Part shown: one piece after another, positions 1 through 9,379 of the stretch
Layout of the letters: the number at the start of each line of letters is the position of its first letter
Numbering within the stretch: the first letter of the stretch is position 1
Origin: Deltaproteobacteria bacterium
GTDB taxonomy: Bacteria; Myxococcota; Kuafuiibacteriia; Kuafuiibacteriales; Kuafuiibacteriaceae
Assembly (NCBI GenBank): GCA_016713425.1
Contig: JADJPE010000005.1
Location: 6,236,501 to 6,300,500 of the forward strand
DNA length: 64,000 nt
Reading direction: 5' to 3'
Program-made: the position numbers and the translations under genes
Notes under the pieces: model-generated
Seen by the model: only the letters and a program-made list of their open reading frames with translations
What the model was told of the DNA's origin: nothing
Database searches by the model: none

Positions 1-682
1 CGCATGCGCCTTGTTCAACCCCGCGTGCCGTCAATGCGACGAGGGCAACGTCGAGCGTCCCGCCTCCGAAATCCACGACAAGAGCCAAACGGCGCTGCTT
101 CAGGCCGAGCCCGTATCCCAGCGCCGCCGCGACCGGCTCGTCGACGAACCGAACCCGCCGCACACCCAGCGACCGTAAGATCTCGGCGAGCTCCGCTCGG
201 TAGGACTCGTAGGCGTCAACCGGGGTGGTCACGACCAAGTCGCGGATGCGCTCGCCCGTCGTGCGTCGAATCTCGGCCAGGAGTTCTCGAATGAACGTGC
301 GCGCCACATCGCGGGCCGAGACCCCGAGCCGTCCCGCCCGCGCCAAAGTCCGAAGCGGCGCGCGCCCAAGATAAGGCTTCCACGTCGGAACGAAACTGGC
401 ACGTCGCTGGCCCTCGTTGTTCTCGAGCGCGGGTCGGCCAATATACGCAAGTCGCCCAACAAACATGCGTTGCTGAAGCGGACCCCAGCGGCCGAGACGC
501 GACCAGACGTCGAGGTTCTCGAAGACCTGGGTCACCGAAGGCACGAGGAGCGGTGCTTCGAGGTGATCCAAAGCGCCGGGGTGACGACAGATTTCCGGCA
601 GCTCGACGAGCCTCGGCCGCGACTCGACCTCATCCCATCTCGCCACGCCGGTGTTGGTCGTCCCAAGATCGATCGCCCACAT
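1..682 (-). CDS. Hsp70/DnaK-family protein, 3' end missing at window edge
   Basis: The reverse strand reads MWAIDLGTTNTGVARWDE from an ATG at 682 and stays open to the window edge, giving about 227 residues of the ATPase half of an Hsp70-like protein. DLGTTNTG is the phosphate-1 loop and VVDFGGGTLDVAL, about 205 residues in, is the phosphate-2 loop. RFVDEPVAAALGYG is the usual segment just before it. The substrate-binding half lies outside the window, so a true DnaK cannot be separated from the stand-alone Hsp70-like proteins common in this group. The segment between the two loops (PLLVPSVTQVFENLDVWSRL) departs from canonical DnaK, which favours a divergent paralogue. It lies 173 bp downstream of mrfB on the same strand. 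The family is known as ATP-driven chaperones; the specific client is unknown. Confidence 0.85.
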   Translation of the reverse strand, partial: MWAIDLGTTNTGVARWDEVESRPRLVELPEICRHPGALDHLEAPLLVPSVTQVFENLDVWSRLGRWGPLQQRMFVGRLAYIGRPALENNEGQRRASFVPTWKPYLGRAPLRTLARAGRLGVSARDVARTFIRELLAEIRRTTGERIRDLVVTTPVDAYESYRAELAEILRSLGVRRVRFVDEPVAAALGYGLGLKQRRLALVVDFGGGTLDVALVALTARGVEQGAC

Positions 683-725
683 CTTCCGCGCGCTCTCCTC
701 GCCCCGTCTCACCCCGTCTCGCCGC

Positions 726-756
726 CGAACGAACGAACCAACGAACGAACGAACGA
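726..756. repeat. cgaa tetranucleotide repeat
   Basis: About seven tandem copies of a 4-bp unit, one interrupted, in the 173-bp gap between the Hsp70-like start and the end of mrfB. It lies just upstream of the Hsp70 start, so copy number could affect leader length; that effect is inference. Nothing else is recognisable in this gap. Confidence 0.8.
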
Positions 757-855
757 CTGTTCCTTGCCGCCCTCGAGCGCCCGAAAAGACTGACGACCCG
801 AGGCGCAAGGATTCTACTTGAGCTCGCGCCGCGCGGGCATAGGGCAGAGAGAATC

Positions 856-2193
856 CTACGTGCCGCAGGTGCGCCGAGGTGTCGTCCGCCCCGGAACCCC
901 ACTCATCTTCCGCGCCAGCCGGGCGCATCGCTTCTCATGTGCCAAAGCGCCCTCGGCCACCCGCGACCGTTGGCCATGCTCAAGTGCCCGGTCATACTGT
1001 CGGAGCTTATGCTCGTACAGCTTCGCGAGCGCCAGGTGTACCTGCGAGGTAAGCAAGATCTCACCCTCGATCACCCTCAGCGCTGAAAGGAGGGCCTCAC
1101 ACGCCGAATCGACCTCTCCGCGCGCCGCACGGAGCCTCGCGCTCAAAAGCGCAGCCTCCGCGACAACGGTCGGCTCGGCGCTCCGCGAAAGTACACTGTC
1201 CGAAAACGCCAGGGACCGCGCGGTGTCCCGTGCGCGGGCCGCCAACTGCGCGATGCTCAGCTGATCGATGGGGTCCTGCGCTCGATGCGGCACGGCGAAA
1301 TGATCCACCATCGTGCCCAGCATCGCGACCAAGGCCAAGAGATCATTTTGATTGTGTTCGAGGATCGGATCGAGTCGTGCCCCGACACCGTCGCGAAGAT
1401 AGTTCCAATACAAGGACGGGATCTCGCAACCCTCGATGTCCCCGATCCGAGTTCGACCCAGCACCTGTGCTTCGATGTTCACGAGGCGGACACCGCCCAA
1501 CCGGCGCCGGTAGATTCGGCGCGCGCAGTGCAGGAGGTCGAGGTGAGGACGAAACGTGGGCGGCGCAACACGATTGAGGACAAAGCGAGCCTGAAGCAAC
1601 GGCCAATCGTACGCCTTGCCATTGTACGTGACCAAGGTGGAGGAGGGTTCGATGACCTCACATAGACAGTGCAAAAGGTCGGCCTCAGCGCTCGGACTAT
1701 GAAGCAGCCACTGCCGAAGATGAAGGCGTTGATCACGGCGCCACAGGACCCCGACCAAGAACGGAATGGTGCCCGTCCCTCCCGAAAGGCCCGTCGTCTC
1801 GGTGTCCAAGAAGACCGCATCCGACATCGTGCGCCCCGCCATGGTCGGATCGAGCGCAATCTTCTCGAGCGCCGAAGGCGCCGCTGAAAAGGCACGATGG
1901 AGCGGCGCGTTTCCGTAGGATTCCGTGAGTTCGACGACGCGGTCGATCACCTCCAGGCCCACCGAGACACGCGTTCTCACACCAAGACATGACGCCGAGA
2001 CCGGGGCCGAGAACACGGACCCGGCGCCAAAGGCAGAAGCCAACGCCGAGGAGGATAGAGATCCCGAGGACGATAGAGATCCCGACGACGATAGAGATCC
2101 CGACGACGATAGAGATCCCGAGGGCGATAGAGATCCCGAGGACGAACCTCGAGAAAGGCTCGGCATTCGGTGAAGCTTCGCCTTTAGGTCCAT
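856..2193 (-). CDS. mrfB: MrfB/YprB-like DEDD 3'-5' exonuclease
   Basis: 445 residues. A Ser/Gly-rich N-terminal stretch (about residues 11-70) precedes an RNase H-fold exonuclease domain. VFLDTETTGLSGG (D130, E132) is the DxE motif; HLDLLH and HNQNDLLAL supply the later acidic residues of a DEDD nuclease. The rest is helical and TPR-like. This matches the YprB family, whose Bacillus subtilis member MrfB is the exonuclease of mitomycin repair working with the helicase MrfA. Here the start overlaps the end of the MrfA-like gene by 10 bp, so the two are translationally coupled, supporting joint function. The N-terminal SLSSSG run is encoded by an 18-bp tandem repeat not expected in the family; translation might instead start further in, after the repeat. 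Family assignment is strong; the repair role is inferred from the family and pairing. Confidence 0.85.
   Translation of the reverse strand: MDLKAKLHRMPSLSRGSSSGSLSPSGSLSSSGSLSSSGSLSSSGSLSSSALASAFGAGSVFSAPVSASCLGVRTRVSVGLEVIDRVVELTESYGNAPLHRAFSAAPSALEKIALDPTMAGRTMSDAVFLDTETTGLSGGTGTIPFLVGVLWRRDQRLHLRQWLLHSPSAEADLLHCLCEVIEPSSTLVTYNGKAYDWPLLQARFVLNRVAPPTFRPHLDLLHCARRIYRRRLGGVRLVNIEAQVLGRTRIGDIEGCEIPSLYWNYLRDGVGARLDPILEHNQNDLLALVAMLGTMVDHFAVPHRAQDPIDQLSIAQLAARARDTARSLAFSDSVLSRSAEPTVVAEAALLSARLRAARGEVDSACEALLSALRVIEGEILLTSQVHLALAKLYEHKLRQYDRALEHGQRSRVAEGALAHEKRCARLARKMSGVPGRTTPRRTCGT
2054..2143. repeat. 18-bp tandem repeat, five units, in-frame in mrfB
   Basis: Five contiguous 18-bp units (core gatagagatcccga) with only a few substitutions between copies. 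The length is a multiple of three and encodes SLSSSG repeats on the minus strand. Confidence 0.95.
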
Positions 2194-4634
2194 GCAGGCG
2201 CCTCATCCGACGACAAGCCGAGCAAGCCAAGCAGACGGAGGACGACGGGCTTGTGAGAGAACGATCGCGGGGAGCTCGGAGACATGGCGCCCCGTGGCCC
2301 GATGCACGCCGGACATCCGTCCTCACATCGACACCGCGCCACGAGCTGGCCCGCGCGGCGCAACAAAGTCCGCCGCTCCACGAAGAGCCTCGGTGCGAGC
2401 CCGATCCCGCCGGCTACGGTGTCGTAGATGTAAAGCGTGGGTTCGAAAGGACGCCCTACGCCCGGAATTTCGCTCGGCCGGCCGAGATCTTCTCCGATCG
2501 CGGGCTCGTCCACCAACGTGCGTCCGAGGTCCCTTGGATCGGTCATCAGTCCAATCGCTCCCATCATATGCAGCGCATGCCCGACGCCATTGAGCGCATC
2601 CATCACGACCGCTCTCGGCGCCTCGGTCCGCTCGAGTACATCCTCCGGGATCGTCAGCCAAAACGCCGTCGTCGGCTTCTGGATTTCCGGAAGCTGAACC
2701 TCGCCATAACCAATGTTCTCGTGCGTATGAAACTTGATCTTCTTGAAGCCGATCACCTTCTCGACCACGTTGACGACACCGAGACCCGCCATCAAGTAGA
2801 CGCCATTCCCAAAATCGAGGCGGTCGTGCGCCTCTTCTTCGAGCACCGAGACGCGAACGTTGGTCAGCGCGGTCGTATAGTAGTCGGGCTCGACGCGACG
2901 AACGAACGCCTTGTGATTCTCGTAGTCGAGGCGCTCGACTTGGTACTGCCGTCCATCATGCTGATAGATCGCCTGCTCATGGAGCATCGTGTGCGTCGAG
3001 CGGAAATCCATCTCGGCGATCGTCTTCGTGAGCTCCACGTCGATGATCGCAAAATTGTCCCAGCCGACGTTGCGCAGTGACACCTGATTGGCTGGGTAGA
3101 CATCGCCCGACCAATGATAGACCTGGCGCTCACCGCGTCCCTGCACCGCGTGAAGAACCTGGTGCTGCGCCAAAAACTCGAGCGCATCGTGGACCGAAGC
3201 CTCGGGGACGTTGCCGAAGGCCTCTCCTTCCTCGAAGGGGAGCTCGAACGCCGCACACTTGAGGTGCTGCACCAAGATCTCGACATTATCCGGATCGATG
3301 CGCGCCTGCTCTACCGGTGCGTCGAGGATCTCTTGCGGTGAGCCCGCGAAATACTGATCCAGCGCCTGACTCGAGGCCACGAACAACGCCAAGCTCTCTT
3401 CTTGGCGACGGCCGCTCCGACCAAAACGCTGCCAAAGCGCCGCCAGCGATCCCGGATAGCCGGCGCACACCACCGCATCGAGCGCACCGATATCGATGCC
3501 AAGCTCGAGCGCGTTGGTCGCCACGACACAGCGAACCTCGCCCGCCCTCAAGCCTTGCTCGATGCGGCGCCGCGTATCCGGGAGATAGCCACCCCGATAA
3601 CCTTGAATCGATGCGTCATCGATGTACGCTTCGTCGAGCGCGTCACGAAGGTACTTCAGCATCACCTCGACCTGATTTCGCGATTGCCCAAAAACAAGGG
3701 TCGAAACGCCCGCGCGCACGAGATCGGCCGCCAACCCGACCGCGCTCTTCACATAGCTCGCCCGCATCCCGAGCGCCCGGTTCACAATCGGCGGATTGTA
3801 CACCATGACCCGCCGCGGCCCGGTCGGCGCGCCGCTCTCATCGACCAACGCGACCTCTCGCCCCAGCAATCTCGAGGCATGCTCGGTGGGATTGCCGATC
3901 GTCGCCGACGACGTCAAAAAGATCGGGGCCGACCCGTGAAATTGCGCGACCCGGAGGAGCCGCCTCACCACATTCGCGAGATGCGAGCCAAAGATGCCCC
4001 GGTACATGTGAAGCTCGTCGATCACCACGAAATGCAGGTTCGCGAAGAATCGAGCCCACGCCGTGTGGTGCGGAAGAACGCCCGCATGGAGCATGTCCGG
4101 GTTCGTCAGAAGCACGCCGCTTCGGTGGCGGGCCGCACGTCGCGCGTCGGGCGGCGTATCGCCATCGTACGTAATCGCTGCGCCCTCGATGCCGGCGGCG
4201 TCCATCATCTCCCGCAGCGCCACCTCTTGATCGCGCGCCAAAGCCTTCGTGGGAAAGAGGAACAGCGCTCGCGCGTCCTTCATCTTCGACAATCGATCGA
4301 GGACCGGAAGGTTGTAGCAAAGGCTCTTACCCGAAGCGGTGGGCGTTGCTACGACCACATCACGCCCCGACACGGCGAAATCGAAGGCGACACGCTGATG
4401 CGTGTAGAGCTCTGTGATCCCTCGAGACGCAAGCGCTTGACGTACGCCCGGCAAAAGCCCCTCCGGCAAAGCCACCGTCTTCGCCGCCCGAGGGGGCAGC
4501 ACCTGGTTGAGTGTGAAGCCATCGGAGCGCGTCTTCGATTCGGCCCAAGCCCCCACCACCGATCCGATGCCCTGCGGACGAGCCCATGGGGCCGATTGGC
4601 GCGCCAAAAAGAACTCGACCTCAGCCTCTCGCAC
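2184..4634 (-). CDS. mrfA: MrfA/YprA-like DEAD/DEAH helicase with C-terminal zinc site
   Basis: 816 residues. Helicase core: TPTASGKS (motif I, about residue 97-104), VVIDELHMYRG (motif II), TSSATIG (motif III), TNALELGIDIGALD and QRFGRSGR (motifs V and VI). The C-terminal part carries a DUF1998-like cysteine cluster, CRCEDGCPACIG, which in B. subtilis MrfA binds zinc. This order of superfamily 2 core followed by a four-cysteine domain is diagnostic of YprA/MrfA rather than Lhr. The downstream exonuclease gene overlaps by 10 bp. A Ski2-like helicase gene lies 60 bp upstream on the same strand, so the three may form one transcript. In Bacillus this pair repairs mitomycin C adducts independently of UvrABC; conservation of that role here is inference. 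Confidence 0.9.
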   Translation of the reverse strand: MREAEVEFFLARQSAPWARPQGIGSVVGAWAESKTRSDGFTLNQVLPPRAAKTVALPEGLLPGVRQALASRGITELYTHQRVAFDFAVSGRDVVVATPTASGKSLCYNLPVLDRLSKMKDARALFLFPTKALARDQEVALREMMDAAGIEGAAITYDGDTPPDARRAARHRSGVLLTNPDMLHAGVLPHHTAWARFFANLHFVVIDELHMYRGIFGSHLANVVRRLLRVAQFHGSAPIFLTSSATIGNPTEHASRLLGREVALVDESGAPTGPRRVMVYNPPIVNRALGMRASYVKSAVGLAADLVRAGVSTLVFGQSRNQVEVMLKYLRDALDEAYIDDASIQGYRGGYLPDTRRRIEQGLRAGEVRCVVATNALELGIDIGALDAVVCAGYPGSLAALWQRFGRSGRRQEESLALFVASSQALDQYFAGSPQEILDAPVEQARIDPDNVEILVQHLKCAAFELPFEEGEAFGNVPEASVHDALEFLAQHQVLHAVQGRGERQVYHWSGDVYPANQVSLRNVGWDNFAIIDVELTKTIAEMDFRSTHTMLHEQAIYQHDGRQYQVERLDYENHKAFVRRVEPDYYTTALTNVRVSVLEEEAHDRLDFGNGVYLMAGLGVVNVVEKVIGFKKIKFHTHENIGYGEVQLPEIQKPTTAFWLTIPEDVLERTEAPRAVVMDALNGVGHALHMMGAIGLMTDPRDLGRTLVDEPAIGEDLGRPSEIPGVGRPFEPTLYIYDTVAGGIGLAPRLFVERRTLLRRAGQLVARCRCEDGCPACIGPRGAMSPSSPRSFSHKPVVLRLLGLLGLSSDEAPAWT

Positions 4635-4694
4635 AGCCGGCGACTGTACTGATGTTCAGAATCAGAAGCAAGCGCATCCAGGACGGCCGGGGCC

Positions 4695-6977
4695 CTAGAA
4701 CAGTCCCTGAAGAACGCGCTCGTCGACCGCAGCCAGCCGCGCGCGAACGCGTCCTTGGAGCGCGTCAAACTCCGCCATCTTCGTAACCTCGAAGAGCATC
4801 CGCGCGGTATTCATCACGCGTGCGAGATACGTGAAAAGCTGTCCTTCTTCTTCCGCCAAACCGTGCCGCTGCACATAGTCGAGGAAGGTCAGGTCGTCGC
4901 TTTGCATCTCGGCCCATATGGCCTTGTTCGTCTTGCCGCCATGGAGCTCCGGATGAGGGAGCTTCTGACAAAACGCCTGGTGGATGAGCTCGATCGGCGT
5001 CAGCTCTCTCGGATGCTCGCGCCAGTACTCCGCCTCGGCATCTTCGAAGGTCGCGAGCGGATTGTCGCGGCGAAGAAGGCGCAGGCGCTCTCTGATCCAC
5101 TCCTTGGCCTTCGCCAACGCCTTCCGATCATGTATGCGCTGAATCGCGTCATGGTCCACCAGGAATTCGACGAGCGGCCCCACAAGCTCGGGTTCGAGAT
5201 TGTGCTCCGATAGGCAGTAGAACACGAACACGCCGTCGACGCCGCGAATCTGGCCGATCATGTGCCCCGTGAGTTGCCGGCCGTGCGCATCGAGCACGCC
5301 AAGTGCTTGCAGATTCCGCGTAATCATGGCCAGACGCCGATGGGCCTCGCGCTTCCGATCGCCCGGAAGAAGGAGATGATCGATGACCGTCAGGATGTCG
5401 AGCCGGCGCCCCTCGGCAAGCACGCTCGCCCCCACGCCGATGGGCCGGCCATCCTGGCTATTCAGGGTCGGGGTGACGAGCGCACCGTCGTCGCCGAAGT
5501 TCAGAAGGGTGCTGCTCCCAGAGGTCCCCGCGGATGAGGATCCGGGCGGCGCGCCCACAGCTTCAGGCACCGCTTCGTCTTGATCTTTGTCTTTGATCAG
5601 TGCCTGTCCGGGGAGTGTCTGTTCGCAGAGATCGGGAAGGCCGATGGCCAAAATCTGCTCGGGCGTGATCTGCGTACGGCTCACGAGACCGGCCGGCTGC
5701 CCTTCGACGAGCTTCTGAAAGGCCTCGTCGTCCCAGGTCACGTCGTTCTTCGCGCGCGCTTCGGACTTCGCGCGGGCGTAGTATTTCTTCTTGATCTTGG
5801 CCTCATCGACCAAGCCACCGCGCTTCTTCAGGTCACGAATCTCTTTCCGAAACTCCTGGACGACCTCATCGGGCGCCAGTGTGATCGCCACGCCTTCGGT
5901 ATCGAATTGCGGTCGCCCGGCCCGCCCTGCCATCTGATGGTACTCGGCCGGAAACAAGAGGCGAGCCTTGCCACGCACAAACTTGCGAAGCGACGGAAAG
6001 ACGACGCGCTTCGCCGGGAGGTTGATGCCGGCGGCGATCGTCTCGGTGGTCACGACGAACTTCAGCAGGCGGCTGACGGTCAGCGTCTCCACGAGACGCC
6101 GATAGGCCGGCAACACGCCCGCGTGATGAACCCCCACGCCGTGCTCGAGGAGTTTCTTCAGATCGGGCCCAAGCCCCGTCGGCAACAATACGGGGGCGGC
6201 GATCTCCGCAATCTGGCGTTGCTCCTCCTCCGTCGTGAATCGCGGACAGCTCCGAAGAAGACGGGCCCGCTCGAAGCTCTGCGCCCGACTGAAGTTGAAG
6301 ATGATCGCGGGATACTCGCCTTTGGCGAACAGATCCTTGACCACTTCGATCAGGTAATCCTCACGAAACTGATGAAAGAGGGGGACGGTTCGCTGCGTGG
6401 ACTGCACGAGCTTCATATCGACGCCGCGCGTCAGATAGACCCACTGACAAAACTGCTGGGCAAAGCCGACCGTCGCCGACAAGATCACGAGCTGACTCCG
6501 GGGATGGAGTCCGATGATGGACTGCTCCCAGACGTACCCTCGCTCCGGATCGTTGAAGTAGTGCCCCTCGTCCATGATGACGATGTCGGCGGGCGCGACG
6601 TTCTGATCGCCATAGATTCGATTCCAAAGAATCTCGGCCACCAAAACCTGCACTGGGGCCTCGGGATTGACTTTGTAGTCTCCGGTCGCGAACCCGACCT
6701 TGTCTTCGCCGAAGTCATCGCAGAGTTCGCGATACTTCTCCTCCGTGAGCGCCCGAAGCGGCGTCGTGTAGATGGCGGTCTGATTCAAGCCGAGCGCACG
6801 GCTGATCCCGGCTTTCGCGATCAGCGTCTTACCGGTTCCCGTCGGAACGGTGACAAGGACGCTGTCCCCAGCAAAGATCCGTCCGACGGCTTCTTCTTGT
6901 ACCGGATACGGTTCGAGCCCGGGTTCCAAGAAGAATTTCTCGTAAAAGGCGAGCTCGATGTCAGCAAGCGACCCCAT
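4695..6977 (-). CDS. Ski2-like DExH-box helicase
   Basis: 760 residues. VPTGTGKT (about residue 45-52) is the Walker A site, IVIMDEGHYF is a DEGH Walker B, VILSATVG is motif III, GVHHAGVLPAYRR and TTETIAAGINLPAKR lead to motif V, and QMAGRAGR is motif VI. The HHAG and AGRAGR signatures place it in the Ski2/Mtr4/Hel308 group, which unwinds RNA or DNA. The C-terminal third is helical without a clear known domain; an acidic, Ser/Gly-rich linker follows the core. It precedes the mrfA-mrfB pair by 60 bp on the same strand and is divergent from the Rieske-P450 gene. Substrate cannot be read from the sequence. Either an RNA-turnover helicase or a third member of a repair operon would fit. Confidence 0.85.
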   Translation of the reverse strand: MGSLADIELAFYEKFFLEPGLEPYPVQEEAVGRIFAGDSVLVTVPTGTGKTLIAKAGISRALGLNQTAIYTTPLRALTEEKYRELCDDFGEDKVGFATGDYKVNPEAPVQVLVAEILWNRIYGDQNVAPADIVIMDEGHYFNDPERGYVWEQSIIGLHPRSQLVILSATVGFAQQFCQWVYLTRGVDMKLVQSTQRTVPLFHQFREDYLIEVVKDLFAKGEYPAIIFNFSRAQSFERARLLRSCPRFTTEEEQRQIAEIAAPVLLPTGLGPDLKKLLEHGVGVHHAGVLPAYRRLVETLTVSRLLKFVVTTETIAAGINLPAKRVVFPSLRKFVRGKARLLFPAEYHQMAGRAGRPQFDTEGVAITLAPDEVVQEFRKEIRDLKKRGGLVDEAKIKKKYYARAKSEARAKNDVTWDDEAFQKLVEGQPAGLVSRTQITPEQILAIGLPDLCEQTLPGQALIKDKDQDEAVPEAVGAPPGSSSAGTSGSSTLLNFGDDGALVTPTLNSQDGRPIGVGASVLAEGRRLDILTVIDHLLLPGDRKREAHRRLAMITRNLQALGVLDAHGRQLTGHMIGQIRGVDGVFVFYCLSEHNLEPELVGPLVEFLVDHDAIQRIHDRKALAKAKEWIRERLRLLRRDNPLATFEDAEAEYWREHPRELTPIELIHQAFCQKLPHPELHGGKTNKAIWAEMQSDDLTFLDYVQRHGLAEEEGQLFTYLARVMNTARMLFEVTKMAEFDALQGRVRARLAAVDERVLQGLF

Positions 6978-7198
6978 GAACCGTTATCCGTTCCGAAGCA
7001 CAAACACGCCATGGAGCTCTTCCTTCGCTGGGATGAACGCCGAACGGCTCGCGCGCATTGCCGTTCTCCCATGCGAGCACCGACCGCACAAGGCTGGAAT
7101 CGCCCCCAGTCGCGCCAACTCGTGCCTACCGGCGCCAAACGCGCTCGGCGTCCCTTCTCGTTGGACCTCTGTTCGATCCCTGTTCTAGGCTGCGTCGG

Positions 7199-9379
7199 GT
7201 GAACAGACGCCGTCCGTCCGTCGAGACCCATCCCGGCCATCCGGATCGGCTTTCCGATGGGGCCACCCCATCCGCGCCGAATTCGTCCCCAGAGCTCAGC
7301 CCAAGACCAAGCCAGACGACGCCCGTCATCCTAGCCTCCGAGCTCTCGGCCGAGCGCCCAGCCGCGGCAACCGCGGGCGGCGTCGACCTGGTTCTCTTCA
7401 AAGGCGACTTCGGCGTGCGCGCCTACGACGCACATTGCCCGCACCGCGGGACGCTCCTCTCCGAAGGTCATATCGACGGCTCAGAGATCGTCTGCCGCGC
7501 CCACGGCTATCGCTTCGCGACTGACACCGGCGTTCGATGCCATCCCCTGAGCAAGCATCAAGGGCCGACGGCGGACGAGAACCTTCGGCCGGTCTCCTGC
7601 ACGATCGAGGGTGCCCAGGTCTGCGTCGCACTCGACGCGCGCCCATCCCGCTCCACCCTCCCATCGGGCACCCAACCCACCCCCCCATCAGGCGACCAAG
7701 CGCTCGACGACGCACGTGCGCATCTTGGATCCAAAGCTCACCCAATCGCTGCACCCCGGTCCTTGGCCGAGCTCCCGAGCCCTCCCCACTGGCCGCTCAT
7801 CGGCAATATCCCAGACCTCGAGGCCACTCGGTTTCACGCGATCCTCGAACGATGGGCCGACGAGTTTGGTGACATGTACACGTATCGCTTCGGACCCAAA
7901 CGCGCACTCGTCATCTCGGGCGCCGACGCGATCGAGACCGTCCTTCGGGCAAGGCCAACAACCTACCGAAGAGTCAGCCGCATCGAATCGATCTTCCGAG
8001 ACCTCGGGGTCCTCGGCGTTTTCTCCGCCGAAGGCGAGTCGTGGCGTGCCCAACGGCGGCTCTCCATGGAAGCGCTCAGCCAGAAGAACCTCCACGCCTT
8101 CTACCCGACGCTCGAACGTGTGGCTGCGCGTCTGCTCGACCGTTGGCTCGCCAAAGAGAACGCTTTCGGCAGAGCGCCCCCCACGCGCCACGACGATGAA
8201 GGAAACGATTCGAACGATTCGAACGATTCGAACGCTTGGAACGATTCGAACGCTTGGAACGATTGGAGTTTAACTCCCGAAGGCAAACGCTCGAGCACGC
8301 CCCAGCCGCATGCGGCCGCGCCAACGCCAACCCCCTTTGTGGGTGCGACGCCGGTGGTCCATCCACGCCGAATACAGATCGCCACCGACCTCACCGACGA
8401 TCTTACGCGGTTCACGGTCGACGTAACGACAAGTCTCGCGTTCTCCGTCGACATGAACACGCTGGAACAGGGTGACGACGTCATCCAGCAACACCTGCAG
8501 CTCATCTTCCCCGCCATTTCTCGGCGTCTCGTGACCCCAATCCCCTACTGGCGCTATATCAAGACACCGAAGGACCGCGCCCTCGACGCGGCCCTGGTCG
8601 AAGTCCGACGGGTCCTCGACCGCCTGATTGCTTCCGCTCAAGAGAGCCTCGCCAGACGAGGCACCGACGCGCACGAGCCACCGAAGAATTTCTTGGAAGC
8701 GATGTTGCTTGCCCGAGACGAAAACGGTGAACCCTTCACGAGCGACATCATCTTCGGCAACACGTTGACGATGCTGTTGGCGGGCGAGGATACGACGGCC
8801 CATACGTTGGCGTGGATAGTCCACCTCGTTTGCGACCAGGCGACCGTGGTTGAGCGACTGCAGGCTGAAGTCGATGAAGTCATGGGTGACGCGCGCATCC
8901 CAACGCTCCCCATGCTGAAGCAGCTTCGCTACGTCGATGCGGTCGCGCAGGAGGCGATGCGGCTTCGACCCGTCGCGCCCTTGATGCTCCATGAGGCGCT
9001 TGAAGAGACCACCATCAACGGCGTGAAAGTCCCGAAGGGAACGACGATCGCCACGCTCCTTCGTCGCCCGTCCCTCGACCGAAACAACTTCGCGCTGCCC
9101 GAGATCTTCGCCCCTGAACGCTGGCTCGGCGAGGGTCCGGCCAAGACGGCACACGACCCGAACGTCCACTTCCCGTTTGGTTCGGGCCCCCGCATCTGCC
9201 CTGGCCGTTCTCTCGCTCTGCTGGAGATCCACCTCATCACGGCCATGCTTTTTCGGAATTTCAACGTCGAACGCCTCGGCGACGCGACGCGCGTTCGCGA
9301 GCACTTCGCGTTCACGATGATGCCACGGAGTCTCGAGATTGCGCTCCACTCGCGCCGGACGCGCGCCGAAGCGCTTTGA
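7199..9379 (+). CDS. Rieske [2Fe-2S] domain fused to cytochrome P450
   Basis: About 726 residues from a GTG at 7199; an in-frame ATG at 7058 would add 47 poorly structured residues, so the start is uncertain. Residues about 45-130 form a Rieske domain with CPHRG (C80, H82) and CRAHGYRF (C99, H102) cluster ligands. After a linker comes a full P450: LPSPPHWPLIGNI proline region, LLAGEDTTAHTLAW (I-helix acid and threonine), EAMRLRP (ExxR), PERW, and FPFGSGPRICPG with the haem cysteine near residue 667. The Rieske centre could feed electrons directly to the haem; this is inference. No reductase domain is present. The P450 N-terminal half carries a 9-bp repeat array encoding NDS/NAW runs. Substrate unknown. 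Domain identities are clear. Confidence 0.9.
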   Translation: MNRRRPSVETHPGHPDRLSDGATPSAPNSSPELSPRPSQTTPVILASELSAERPAAATAGGVDLVLFKGDFGVRAYDAHCPHRGTLLSEGHIDGSEIVCRAHGYRFATDTGVRCHPLSKHQGPTADENLRPVSCTIEGAQVCVALDARPSRSTLPSGTQPTPPSGDQALDDARAHLGSKAHPIAAPRSLAELPSPPHWPLIGNIPDLEATRFHAILERWADEFGDMYTYRFGPKRALVISGADAIETVLRARPTTYRRVSRIESIFRDLGVLGVFSAEGESWRAQRRLSMEALSQKNLHAFYPTLERVAARLLDRWLAKENAFGRAPPTRHDDEGNDSNDSNDSNAWNDSNAWNDWSLTPEGKRSSTPQPHAAAPTPTPFVGATPVVHPRRIQIATDLTDDLTRFTVDVTTSLAFSVDMNTLEQGDDVIQQHLQLIFPAISRRLVTPIPYWRYIKTPKDRALDAALVEVRRVLDRLIASAQESLARRGTDAHEPPKNFLEAMLLARDENGEPFTSDIIFGNTLTMLLAGEDTTAHTLAWIVHLVCDQATVVERLQAEVDEVMGDARIPTLPMLKQLRYVDAVAQEAMRLRPVAPLMLHEALEETTINGVKVPKGTTIATLLRRPSLDRNNFALPEIFAPERWLGEGPAKTAHDPNVHFPFGSGPRICPGRSLALLEIHLITAMLFRNFNVERLGDATRVREHFAFTMMPRSLEIALHSRRTRAEAL
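8204..8266. repeat. 9-bp tandem repeat, seven units, inside the P450
   Basis: Seven units of aacgattcg or close variants, encoding NDS and NAW triplets. It lies between the helix before and the strand after a loop of the P450 domain, so it probably forms a surface loop. Two variant types alternate near the 3' end. Confidence 0.95.

Noticed and set aside
3402..4652. Long open frame antisense to mrfA
   Set aside because: Arg/His-rich translation with no domain, lying fully inside a well supported helicase gene; typical of the third-position bias of high-GC DNA.
5580..7202. 540-codon open frame antisense to the Ski2-like helicase
   Set aside because: No protein-like pattern and complete overlap with a conserved gene.
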